From Microthrixaceae bacterium (GTDB lineage Bacteria > Actinomycetota > Acidimicrobiia > Acidimicrobiales > Microtrichaceae): DNA of 64,000 nt. Below, one piece after another: positions 38,871 to 48,829 of the stretch. Location of the stretch: assembly GCA_020027475.1 (NCBI GenBank), contig JAHRAZ010000103.1, forward strand, positions 1 to 64,000, read 5' to 3'. Position 1 is the stretch's first letter. The number at the start of each line of letters is the position of its first letter. The position numbers were made by a program, and so were the translations under genes. The notes under the pieces are model-generated. The model was not told where the DNA came from. It saw nothing but the letters and a program-made list of their open reading frames with translations, and made no database searches.

Positions 38871-39740
38871 GTGAGCAGTCGAGAGCCTCCTCCAACGGGA
38901 TCGCGGCACCAGCAGAATCCTGCAAGAAGGCACAGGAGTTCCGTGCAGTGGCGACGAGTCAGCCGAATGGTCGACCATTCCTTCACGGACCCGTTGCTGG
39001 TCAGCGCATTGTCTTCCGGCAAGGGTCTTGACTTCCAGCGTCTCGAATTCCTTGGCGACTCGGTGATGGAATCTTCTGTCCTGGCCGGCCTGATTCATGC
39101 CGGGAACTCCGGCAATGAGTATGCGGCCGACAAACTTGTGAGCCTCGTACGGGGGAGAACGAGCACTGAACACCTCGCCGGGCTCGGAATCGTGGCGCAG
39201 ATCACCGACCTTTTGGGATTCCAACCGGGGAAGAAGCGGAAGGCCGATCTTGTGGAAGCGACAGCAGGGGCCTTGTTCGTCGACGGCGGCTGGGAAGCAC
39301 TCGATCGTTTTGTGGAGATCACGGGCCTCATTCCCCAGGCTCCTCCGGTCCGCCAACGCGGCGCGGACCTCACCCTTGTTCCGGATGGCGACCAGCTTGC
39401 CGCTGCCCTCGACGACGCCGACGACCTGTCGGTCGCGGTAGCACTCGGCATGCAGACCATCGAGTGTGCGGTTTCCTGGTGGGCCTTCCGCGTTCTGCCC
39501 AGAGGGAATGAGGGAATCCTCACCGCCGTCGCTCAGGACAAACTCTCCCGCAGGCGACTTGCCAACACAGGAACCCGACTCAAGCTCCCGTCCAGACTGG
39601 GGCGCCCCGAGAACGCCTTCCGGGCGTGGGTCGGTCATGTGGCGCTCAGCCAAGGCCGAAACAGCGCGCTCATGGCTACCTCAGATGCCCTGAACCTCGG
39701 GCTTCCGCCCACGGCAGCAGCCCGCCGAGCCGGCAGCTGA
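38871..39740 (+). CDS. Protein with two RNase III-like domains, the second degenerate
   Basis: 289 residues from GTG 38871. After a basic tail (about 1-32), residues 36-150 match RNase III: HSFTDPLLVSAL, signature FQRLEFLGDSVM and ADLVEATAGALFVDGG, with metal ligands Glu59, Asp63, Asp126 and Glu129 present; the usual Glu before RLE is Gln56. Residues about 172-285 repeat the pattern (DQLAAALDDADDLSVAVALG, NEGILT, RRRLANTG, GHVALSQG), but the four ligand positions read Val190, Met194, Asn248 and Arg251, so this half should be inactive. There is no dsRNA-binding domain. The domain 2 assignment is my alignment by eye. ATG at Met33 is an alternative start. Confidence 0.75.
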   Translation: MSSREPPPTGSRHQQNPARRHRSSVQWRRVSRMVDHSFTDPLLVSALSSGKGLDFQRLEFLGDSVMESSVLAGLIHAGNSGNEYAADKLVSLVRGRTSTEHLAGLGIVAQITDLLGFQPGKKRKADLVEATAGALFVDGGWEALDRFVEITGLIPQAPPVRQRGADLTLVPDGDQLAAALDDADDLSVAVALGMQTIECAVSWWAFRVLPRGNEGILTAVAQDKLSRRRLANTGTRLKLPSRLGRPENAFRAWVGHVALSQGRNSALMATSDALNLGLPPTAAARRAGS

Positions 39741-39748
39741 GCCCGCTG

Positions 39749-40504
39749 TCAACTGGTGACGCGGTCCACGAAGGAGACTGACCGGTCGAAAATCATCTGC
39801 TTGTCGTAGTCCTGTGTGGCCACGTGGTAACTGCGGTCACAGCTGACGCGCTCCACCGAACCGGACACCGCGTCGGCCAGAAAGTCGCTGTCGGTGGCCG
39901 GGACCACGTGATCCTCAGGGCTGGTGAACAACAACACCGGCTGCTGGATCTTGCCAAGATCGGCTGCAATTTCGCCCGCTGCTTCGAACATGGACAGGAT
40001 CGGCTTCAATGGCACGTCTTCGTAGGCCGATTCGGTGACGTCGGGGTCGGCAATGTCGGACCCGATGCCCGCCATGACCTCGTCACCGGCGTCAAGCAGG
40101 CCCTGGACAAAGAGGCGAACCTCCGCATCTGCGACGACCGCCGGATTGATGCAGATCAGCCCCGACAGTTCTGGATGTCGCGTTCCGAGCCACGCGGTTA
40201 TTGAGCCTCCCATCGAGAGTCCGGCGACAACCTGGCGATCGGTGCTCTCCGCCAGTCTCGACAGCGCCTCCTCGGCCGCAGAGGACCAGTCAACCCAGTT
40301 GGTTCCGAGCATGTCCTCGATCGAGGTTCCATGACCCGGCAGACGCGGCAGCTCGACCGAGTAACCAGCGGCGGCGAACGCCTCGGCCAGTCCCCGCACA
40401 GAACTGGGGTTGCCGGTGAATCCGTGAAGGACGAGAACACCCACAGAATTACCCTCATGGCTCCACGCTTCGGCTCCGGACATCACATTACCCATGGGCG
40501 CCAT
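39749..40504 (-). CDS. Alpha/beta-hydrolase (carboxylesterase/monoacylglycerol lipase type)
   Basis: 251 residues, cytosolic. LHGFTGNPSS provides the oxyanion region; the triad is Ser97 (GLSMGG), Asp198 (SPEDHVVP) and His227 (RSYHVATQDYD). The LPGHGTS loop is typical of Est30-type carboxylesterases that hydrolyse short acyl esters or monoglycerides. ATG 40504 is preceded by GGTGGGGG; ATGs at 40495 and 40483 are alternatives. It is convergent with the tandem RNase III-like gene, eight bases apart. Confidence 0.87.
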   Translation of the reverse strand: MAPMGNVMSGAEAWSHEGNSVGVLVLHGFTGNPSSVRGLAEAFAAAGYSVELPRLPGHGTSIEDMLGTNWVDWSSAAEEALSRLAESTDRQVVAGLSMGGSITAWLGTRHPELSGLICINPAVVADAEVRLFVQGLLDAGDEVMAGIGSDIADPDVTESAYEDVPLKPILSMFEAAGEIAADLGKIQQPVLLFTSPEDHVVPATDSDFLADAVSGSVERVSCDRSYHVATQDYDKQMIFDRSVSFVDRVTS

Positions 40505-40614
40505 CGTCGACCCCCACCGCCGATTGGTCAAGCGCGCTACCCTTGGCGAGCGTCGAAGTGCGGCGCGTGACCCGGATTGCCGACCAAAAGGTTTGCCCAG
40601 GGGGAGGAAACCAG

Positions 40615-41034
40615 ATGCCAAAGTACGCATTTCTGACCGACGACTGGATCGTCGAGGTCAAGAGGATCCGTGAGGAGCACAGCGGAGACACTCCCGCTCC
40701 GCCGCATTCCGTACGCATGAATCAGATAATCACCGAGGTGCCATTCGGTGATGGCACCGTTCATGCACACCTCGACACCTCCGGTGATGAAATGAAGATG
40801 GAACTCGAGCACCTCGAAGGGCCCGACCTGACGATCACGGTCGACTACATCACCGCCAAGGCAATCCTGGTCGACGGCAACCCACAAGCAGGAATGCAGG
40901 CATTCATGTCCGGCAAGATCAAGGTCGAAGGTGACATGACCAAAATGATGGCGCTACAGCAGGCGCCCGCCGACCCGGAAGCCGCTGCCATCGCAGAAAA
41001 AGTGGCCAAGGCCATTCAGGAAGTAACCGAATGA
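40615..41034 (+). CDS. SCP2 sterol-transfer-like protein
   Basis: 139 residues. The C-terminal half (DLTITVDYITAKAILVDGNP, QAFMSGKIKVEGDMTKMM) matches the SCP2 lipid-binding fold, including the GKIKVEGD signature. Such proteins bind acyl-CoA or sterol-like lipids. A strong GGGGAGGA ribosome site precedes ATG 40615, fixing the start. Divergent from the esterase. Confidence 0.88.
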   Translation: MPKYAFLTDDWIVEVKRIREEHSGDTPAPPHSVRMNQIITEVPFGDGTVHAHLDTSGDEMKMELEHLEGPDLTITVDYITAKAILVDGNPQAGMQAFMSGKIKVEGDMTKMMALQQAPADPEAAAIAEKVAKAIQEVTE

Positions 41035-41116
41035 ATCGAGTGAATGACCACCGAAGGTAGCCATTCCCCGATTTTCCCGATAGGAAGAAGGATCGCCTGA
41101 TCGGGCGGATTTCGAA

Positions 41117-41201
41117 ACCGTCCGGCCTGCTGGGTAGCCCACCACACGCAGCGGCTGGGGATTGCCACGTAACAAGCGGGCCACCCAACGGGCCGGACGG
41201 T
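41117..41201 (-). ncRNA. Long 24-bp hairpin, possible structured RNA or processed 3' end
   Basis: 41117-41140 and 41178-41201 are inverted copies identical at 21 of 24 positions with a 37-base loop. All three differences are transitions: in a reverse-strand RNA two become G-U pairs and only one is a mismatch, so the fold is better on that strand, 3' of the PASTA kinase gene. It occupies the 267-base gap between the SCP2 and kinase genes, which holds no convincing ORF. No T-run follows, and no known RNA family was recognised; a bidirectional terminator is the main alternative. Confidence 0.4.
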
Positions 41202-41301
41202 CGCCCCCAACGCTAGATCTCTACGTCATCAAGTTGGTGGATGCGGGTGCCTGCCAACAGCCGGGGAACAACTCGTTGAGCCGACGCCCTGCTGAGGAGC
41301 G

Positions 41302-43383
41302 CTACTGACGGGTGAAGATTCGCACCGCTGTTCCGCGCTGATGTGGCTCGCCCGCCGGCGGATCGGTTGCCAGAACTGCTCCACTGGGGGAACCTTCGAT
41401 CCCGGACACCACGAACCCGGCCGTTTCCAACTCTGATGCCGCCTGCGTGCCGGTCTTGCCAATGACGTCCGGAATCGGAATGGGTTGAGGACCATCCGAC
41501 ACCGCCAGGGGAACCACCGAATCCCTCCGAACTTCGGTTCCCGGACTGATGCCCGAACGGATCACCACTCCAGTCGGGATCGTCTCGCTGAATTCAGTAC
41601 TCACCCCGGCGGTCAGTTGCACTTCGGTGAGTCTGGACTTCGCGTCGGCAATGGGTACTCCGACAATGTCTTCGGGCACCGCGCGGGGCGCGGGCCCGCG
41701 TGATATCACCAGATTCACCGGGGTCTCCCTGGGGATCTCCCCCTGATCATCCGGCGGCGGATACCCCTCGGCGGGCGTGGCCGACACCACGGTCCCCTGA
41801 GCCACCTCCTCGTCGTGGGCGGAAGTGACGTCTCCGAGTACCAAACCGGCCGAAACAAGTGCTTCGGTTGCTTCCGCTTCTGTCATCGCTACAACATCGG
41901 GCCAAGTAGTGAGAGTGGGTCCCAAGGAGACAGTGAAGGTCACTTCCTCCCCTTCCGACCAGGACACACCAGGCGCGGGAATCTGTTCTGTGATCTCCCC
42001 CGCCACAGTGCCGTCCTGGCGAACAGTAACGGGATCAGCGAGTTCCCAGCCGAACTCCTTTGCCTCCCCGGTGGCCAGCTCCACGTCATGGCCGATCCAG
42101 TCGGGCACCTCATGTGAGGGGATCCGTATGAAGAACCACCATCCGGCTGCACCGCCGACAACCAACAGGATCAGCCCCACGATCGCCAGAACCTTGGGCC
42201 ATCGCCGCTTGCGAGTCGAAGCCTGCGTGCCGGTCCCGGACTTCGAACGAGTCACGACCGCAGCGGCGGCAGGTGATTCCACAGGGGGATTTCCCCCGAA
42301 GCCGTTCTCGTCCGCGTCACCGGAACCCTCAAGGGCCGTTTCCGGGCTTTGCGGTGTCACTCGACCAGCGGGGGGAGCCACCGTTCGGGCACCGATTCCG
42401 GCCTCAGCAGCATTGACCTCCTCGCCTTCGCGGGCGAGGGATCCAACAATCGCGATCCCTGCCAAGGGATCACTGAGGCGCAACTCCGTGGTCTGGTCAT
42501 CGACGCCGAGAATTGGAACCACCGGTATCGGATCGGGTTTGGGCATGCCCTCAGCCGCGGCCAGCAATGCGATTTCGAACTCACTGGCATTGCAGCGCTC
42601 AGAGGCGTCGGTGGCCGTGGCGCGCATGAGCGGTCCGCGCAAGCGCCCGTATCCGAGTGATACCTCGACTTCGGAACCGATTCTCGCAGCCATCGTTTCC
42701 GCTGATGAAGGTCCGAGCAGCGGGACCAACCCGTCAACTGCTTCCATCAGAACGAGCGCAGCCGAGTAAACATCACTCTTGCCGTCCACACGAGCACCCG
42801 TGAACTGTTCAGGGGAGGCATATCGGGTGGTTCCGGCCGACACCCCGGCGGGTTCGGTCCACGAGGCCTCCGCCAATGCACGAGCAAGACCGAAGTCGGC
42901 CAATCTAAGGCGGCTTTCAGGGCCGAAGAGCAAGTTCGCCGGCTTCACATCACGATGAACAAGACCTCGGTCGTGGGCATGATGCAGGGCCCTGGACGTT
43001 TCGAGGCCCACGATGAGGGCCTGGGAGGGCGTGAGGGTCTGACCGGAGTCAAGTATGGATCGAAGCGATCCGCCGGAAAGATATTCGGTGACCAGATAAG
43101 GCACCGCCGCGCCCGACAGTGTGTCTTCTCCCCAATCGAACACCGCCAGGATATTCGGGTGGTTCAAGGCGGCGGCAGCTCTCGCCTCTTCGCGAAACTG
43201 CTTCAGAAACGTCTGGTCAACGGCAAGCGACTCATGCAGCACCTTCACTGCCACTCGGCGGCGCAGCTGGGTATCCGCAGCCAGGTAGACGCGAGAGGAT
43301 ATCCCCACGCCGATGGGGTTCACGAGCTGGTATCGCCCCCCGAGAATGGCTCCGAGCGGAGCAGGGACCTGCTGGCCGATCAC
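41302..43383 (-). CDS. pknB: Eukaryotic-type Ser/Thr protein kinase with PASTA repeats
   Basis: 693 residues from GTG 43383. Kinase domain about 17-280: Gly-loop IGVGISSRVYLA, Lys47 in VAVKVL, catalytic HRDVKPANL with Asp145, DFGLA with Asp163, and the SPEQF activation segment end. A linker rich in Pro and Ala is followed by a membrane helix near residue 400 (VLAIVGLILLVVGGAAGWWF) and four extracellular PASTA repeats, which bind muropeptides or lipid II in relatives and link cell-wall state to phosphorylation. TACGAT seven bases before the GTG supports it; ATGs at 43425 and 43434 are alternatives. The symbol reflects family, not proven orthology. Confidence 0.9.
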   Translation of the reverse strand: MIGQQVPAPLGAILGGRYQLVNPIGVGISSRVYLAADTQLRRRVAVKVLHESLAVDQTFLKQFREEARAAAALNHPNILAVFDWGEDTLSGAAVPYLVTEYLSGGSLRSILDSGQTLTPSQALIVGLETSRALHHAHDRGLVHRDVKPANLLFGPESRLRLADFGLARALAEASWTEPAGVSAGTTRYASPEQFTGARVDGKSDVYSAALVLMEAVDGLVPLLGPSSAETMAARIGSEVEVSLGYGRLRGPLMRATATDASERCNASEFEIALLAAAEGMPKPDPIPVVPILGVDDQTTELRLSDPLAGIAIVGSLAREGEEVNAAEAGIGARTVAPPAGRVTPQSPETALEGSGDADENGFGGNPPVESPAAAAVVTRSKSGTGTQASTRKRRWPKVLAIVGLILLVVGGAAGWWFFIRIPSHEVPDWIGHDVELATGEAKEFGWELADPVTVRQDGTVAGEITEQIPAPGVSWSEGEEVTFTVSLGPTLTTWPDVVAMTEAEATEALVSAGLVLGDVTSAHDEEVAQGTVVSATPAEGYPPPDDQGEIPRETPVNLVISRGPAPRAVPEDIVGVPIADAKSRLTEVQLTAGVSTEFSETIPTGVVIRSGISPGTEVRRDSVVPLAVSDGPQPIPIPDVIGKTGTQAASELETAGFVVSGIEGSPSGAVLATDPPAGEPHQRGTAVRIFTRQ

Positions 43384-43500
43384 AGCCTGAATCGTACATC
43401 CGACACCCCCGCTCACCGGTTTCATGAGAGGCATCGGAAGTGCACATGAATAGTGCCGCGATCGAGCGTTCGCCGATCTGCACGGTCGGCCGCCGTGGCA

Positions 43501-43506
43501 CATACT
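43501..43506 (+). promoter_or_regulatory. -10 element of the 43513 gene
   Basis: CATACT six bases before the GTG start at 43513. Confidence 0.45.
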
Positions 43507-43512
43507 GGTGCG

Positions 43513-44016
43513 GTGGCCGAGAATCCCCAGAGCGCTGAATCACATACCGTGACCGAGATGCCCCCAACCGGTTCAAGCCCAAATGCCCGCGGAGAGATGC
43601 CCCGTGGTCTTCAGACGGCGTTGTTGATTCTGGTGGTCCTGATCGCCATGGCGGGACTCGTGTTCACCGTGAGCCTCGCAACAACGGGAAACGACAACAC
43701 TTCGGCGGCCCTGCCGGATTCGGTGGATCGATTGATCCCGGGATCCGGGGACGAAGTTCTGGCACAGAGTCCTCTCGGAGTCGACCTCGCGAACGGTTAC
43801 GACGCATTCCTGATCGTCAACGGGGTCGAGATCAAGACGCAGGAGGACGGCCTGTCCAAAAACCTCGGGCTCGGACTCGTTCAGTTTCAGCCAGGACCCG
43901 GCAAACCCATCGAGTCGCTGAATCCCGAGCAGAACTGCGTTGTCGCCATGGTCTGGCAGCAGTCCGAGGGCGAAGAGGCTGCGGAGCCCGTCTCGTGGTG
44001 CTTCTCCGCCGCCTGA
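43513..44016 (+). CDS. Membrane-anchored protein of unknown function
   Basis: 167 residues: polar N-terminal tail (about 1-32), one helix (LQTALLILVVLIAMAGLVFTV) and an outer domain with two Cys (QNCVVAMVW and SWCFSAA) that could pair. No family recognised. The GTG start at 43513 is chosen because of the -10 six bases upstream; a longer frame from 43453 would overlap that promoter. Divergent from the PASTA kinase, so it may act in the same envelope process, but this is only positional. Its stop lies in a hairpin shared with the next gene. Confidence 0.68.
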   Translation: MAENPQSAESHTVTEMPPTGSSPNARGEMPRGLQTALLILVVLIAMAGLVFTVSLATTGNDNTSAALPDSVDRLIPGSGDEVLAQSPLGVDLANGYDAFLIVNGVEIKTQEDGLSKNLGLGLVQFQPGPGKPIESLNPEQNCVVAMVWQQSEGEEAAEPVSWCFSAA

Positions 44017-44034
44017 GGCTCCGCTGAGCCTCAG
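44013..44034. terminator. Bidirectional hairpin containing both convergent stop codons
   Basis: CTGAGGCT (44013-44020), loop CCGCTG, AGCCTCAG (44027-44034): a perfect 8-bp stem. The TGA at 44014-44016 ends the plus-strand gene, and the reverse TGA at 44031-44033 ends the HAD gene, one in each arm. Confidence 0.6.
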
Positions 44035-44669
44035 CGCAGGAGTGCTTCAACCGCCGCTATGGCCGATGGCACGTCAGTGCGTTCAGGCCCCACAAGTACT
44101 GCCGACATGCCGACCATCTCCGCGCCGGCAACGTTGCCGGGCGCGTCGTCCACGAAAATCGACTCGGCTGGTTCAACGCCGAGACGCTCGAGTGCCAAGT
44201 GATAGATGGCCGGATCAGGCTTGCGAAGTCCCACACGCGACGAGTCGACGACATCGTCGAACAGGTCCTCGAGTGGCAGCACAGGATGCCAGAATTCCTC
44301 GAATTCCCGGGCGTTGTTGGTGAGAAGGCCGGTCTTCATCCCTCGTTCCCGCACGGAAGCACAGAAACTCACGAAATCCTCCCGCACTCCTCCACCGGCC
44401 AGAACAGCGAGCAGTTCGAATGGGTCAAGAGGCGTTTCGTGGATCAATGCTGACGCAGCCATGATGCGATCGCGCGTCTCCTCCATCGTCATCTCCCCTC
44501 GCTCCAGCTGATGCCACGGATGATCGGTGTCTGAGGCGTAATCGCCGAAGACCGCCATGGTCAGGTCCTCCACCGAGAGGCCGCGAGCAGAAGCCTCGTG
44601 GGCAACGGTTGTGAAGGGCGAGTCCACGAACACTCCGCCGAAATCGAATATCACTGCTCGAATTGCCAT
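44031..44669 (-). CDS. HAD-superfamily hydrolase
   Basis: 212 residues, subfamily IA phosphatase with an alpha-helical cap. Motif I FDFGGVFVD has Asp nucleophile but Gly in place of the second Asp (DFGG), a known variant in the epoxide-hydrolase-N/phosphatase branch. Motif II LLTNNA, motif III RKPDPAIY and motif IV FVDDAPGN are intact. Substrate unknown, perhaps a sugar phosphate or acyl phosphate. ATG 44669 gives MAIRAVIFDFGG. It begins 38 bases after the ligA stop on the same strand. Confidence 0.87.
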   Translation of the reverse strand: MAIRAVIFDFGGVFVDSPFTTVAHEASARGLSVEDLTMAVFGDYASDTDHPWHQLERGEMTMEETRDRIMAASALIHETPLDPFELLAVLAGGGVREDFVSFCASVRERGMKTGLLTNNAREFEEFWHPVLPLEDLFDDVVDSSRVGLRKPDPAIYHLALERLGVEPAESIFVDDAPGNVAGAEMVGMSAVLVGPERTDVPSAIAAVEALLR

Positions 44670-44707
44670 TTGTTCCCTATCAACGCTTCGCTGCGGACTC
44701 GGTGAAC

Positions 44708-46873
<2,166 letters not shown>

Positions 46874-47905
46874 TCAGGAGCCGAGTCTGAGGCGGGCGGC
46901 CATGGCTTCACTGCGAACGCGTTCGGACATGGCTTCCAGCAGGTCCAGCAAACCCGGCATCTGCTCGGGAGCGAAGCGTTCCAGTCCGTCGGAGGTGCTG
47001 AGCATGCACCGCCGGCCCAGAAGTGCCGGGTCAACACCGGCGGCAACGAGATCGGACCAGGTCCCGGCGAGGTGTCTCCACAGCAGCTCTTCGCTTGCTC
47101 CGATTGGCCGGTCTACAGGGATGGCTCCCCACGAAATCCATCCCCCACCGCTCAGGAACGCCTGCACCCAGTCGGCGCAAGCGACAAGGCCCGTGTCGGG
47201 TGGCACCGAGAGCATCGAGATCCCGGAGGTGATGAGCGTTTGCCAATCGCCACGGCCGGGCACATGTGTGCCGATCAATACCGGCGCAGCACCCGAATGT
47301 GCATCCACGGCATCCACCACCGGATCGGTCATCGAACGGACTTCCCTTGCGGTCAAGGGGAACGTCGGATGCATTGAACCCACCAGCCGTGGTTCAACCA
47401 TCACCACGGCAATCGTCCGCTCTTCATCGACCGAACGGATGGCCGACAGCATGTGCGAAGCCAGGTATGCGGCGATCAGGCGTCCTGCATCCATGGCCTC
47501 CGGACGCGGCAAACCTGCATCGCCGAGGGTCAGTGCGATGGATGTGGGACCCAGCATCTCCACACGACAGCCATACCTCGGCACGGTTGTGATGTCGCTG
47601 CTCGCCCATCGATCCCGAAAAGCGTTGAACGCGTCGAACGATTCATCGGCAAACGGATCGGATTCATCAAGGCGAAGACCAAATCGGGCGTCATCGACGA
47701 ACACATCACCGGCGGCCAGTACGCGGGTTCCCCCCGCAAGTGACATGGCTTGGCTGAGCAGTGACTGCGCCTGGCTCCGCAACACGGGAACAGTGGGAAA
47801 TTCACGGCGCTCCAGCGCCATTTCAACGCCTGTTTTTGGCGCGTCGGCAGGCACACCACCTGGAGCGGTGATGAGGCCAACTGGCAGATCGGCGATGCCC
47901 CCCAT
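46874..47905 (-). CDS. MetE C-terminal-like protein (cobalamin-independent methionine synthase family)
   Basis: 343 residues with the TIM-barrel look of the MetE catalytic half (LPVGLITAPGGVP, VEMLGPTSIALTLGDA, AAPVLIGTHVPG, VACADWVQAFLSGG). In true MetE the second zinc ligand is Cys in an H-x-C motif; here the matching block reads GTHVPG, with no Cys after the His. The N-terminal MetE half is absent. M. tuberculosis has a comparable stand-alone gene (Rv3015c) beside ligA. It is probably not a methionine synthase; real substrate unknown. Divergent from the membrane-protein gene. Confidence 0.7.
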   Translation of the reverse strand: MGGIADLPVGLITAPGGVPADAPKTGVEMALERREFPTVPVLRSQAQSLLSQAMSLAGGTRVLAAGDVFVDDARFGLRLDESDPFADESFDAFNAFRDRWASSDITTVPRYGCRVEMLGPTSIALTLGDAGLPRPEAMDAGRLIAAYLASHMLSAIRSVDEERTIAVVMVEPRLVGSMHPTFPLTAREVRSMTDPVVDAVDAHSGAAPVLIGTHVPGRGDWQTLITSGISMLSVPPDTGLVACADWVQAFLSGGGWISWGAIPVDRPIGASEELLWRHLAGTWSDLVAAGVDPALLGRRCMLSTSDGLERFAPEQMPGLLDLLEAMSERVRSEAMAARLRLGS

Positions 47906-47938
47906 ACGTCGTTGTTAGCGGTAGCGCTCCGCACCACG

Positions 47939-47944
47939 CAAACT
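47939..47944 (+). promoter_or_regulatory. -10 element of the 47951 gene
   Basis: CAAACT six bases before GTG 47951, with TTAGCG 18 bases further up as a weak -35. Confidence 0.45.
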
Positions 47945-47950
47945 GGGGCG

Positions 47951-48829
47951 GTGAACGCACCGGCATTCCTGTGGGCCTTTCGAATTCTCTGGCTGTTCCT
48001 TCCATTCACGGTATTGGTCGGCCTGACCGATGCGACCCGGGATTCATCGACATCTCTGCGGGCAACGATTGTGATTGCGTTCTGGGTTCTCTGGGCTATG
48101 GGCGGGACAAGCTCCCTGATCCCCCTCCCGGTGACGCTGACTGCGCTGCGGTTCATCGCACCCCTGGCGCCAACCGCAGCCGTGGTCGGAGTATTGAATG
48201 ACAGAACACCGCTCACCGTCGGGGGCATCGTGGTCGCTGGTCTGGCCGCAACGCTGGTGATGTCCGCCGCGGTGGGTGACTGGTTCATCGACGGGGCGTC
48301 ATATGGAGAAGAAAGGCGGTTTGTGCTCAAAGCTCCTGTGGCGTTGCTCATCGGTCCAATTCAACTCACATGGGCGGTCGCAACCTTGCCTCTGCTCAGC
48401 GGCATCCTCCTGCTGGGCTCAGCCCAGTGGCTGAGCGGAACCCTGATAACGGTCGCCGGGCTGGTATTCGCGTGGTGGGGATTGCTGGCTGCATGGCGCC
48501 TCACCCAGCGGTGGGCAGTTCTGGTGCCGGCAGGACTGACCCTTGTGGACGACATGGCCCTGGCCGAACCCGTGCTGTTCGCAAGCAAGAAGATCCAGCA
48601 TCTCGGCCCGGCGCATGTTGACACCTCCGCGCTCGATCTGTCGATGGGTGCCCCCGGACTGGTTCTGGAAGCTGAACTCCATCCGCCCACGGAAATCACG
48701 CCTGCTTCCAGAGGCAAGGACACCATCACCGAGGCGTTGCCTGCGGAGGCGATCCTGTTTGTTCCCAGTCGGCCAGGTGCCCTTCTCGAGCACGCTGAGT
48801 CCAGGGGACTGAACGTCACCCGGTTCTGA
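47951..48829 (+). CDS. Polytopic membrane protein of unknown function
   Basis: 292 residues with about five or six helices in the first 190 residues (for example FLWAFRILWLFLPFTVLVGL and GPIQLTWAVATLPLLSGILL), followed by a soluble cytoplasmic region of ~100 residues ending LNVTRF. The TM-then-soluble layout and VDDMALAEPVLFASKKI-type linker look like an uncharacterised actinobacterial family, but I do not recognise it. Its last 14 bases overlap the convergent mnmA gene. GTG 47951 is set by the -10 six bases upstream. Confidence 0.75.
   Translation: MNAPAFLWAFRILWLFLPFTVLVGLTDATRDSSTSLRATIVIAFWVLWAMGGTSSLIPLPVTLTALRFIAPLAPTAAVVGVLNDRTPLTVGGIVVAGLAATLVMSAAVGDWFIDGASYGEERRFVLKAPVALLIGPIQLTWAVATLPLLSGILLLGSAQWLSGTLITVAGLVFAWWGLLAAWRLTQRWAVLVPAGLTLVDDMALAEPVLFASKKIQHLGPAHVDTSALDLSMGAPGLVLEAELHPPTEITPASRGKDTITEALPAEAILFVPSRPGALLEHAESRGLNVTRF

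Noticed and set aside
41085-41205. tRNA or known small RNA in the gap before the kinase gene
   Set aside because: TTTCGAAA resembles a T-loop but no acceptor stem, anticodon arm or CCA end can be built; no RNase P, tmRNA, SRP or 6S motif is present.
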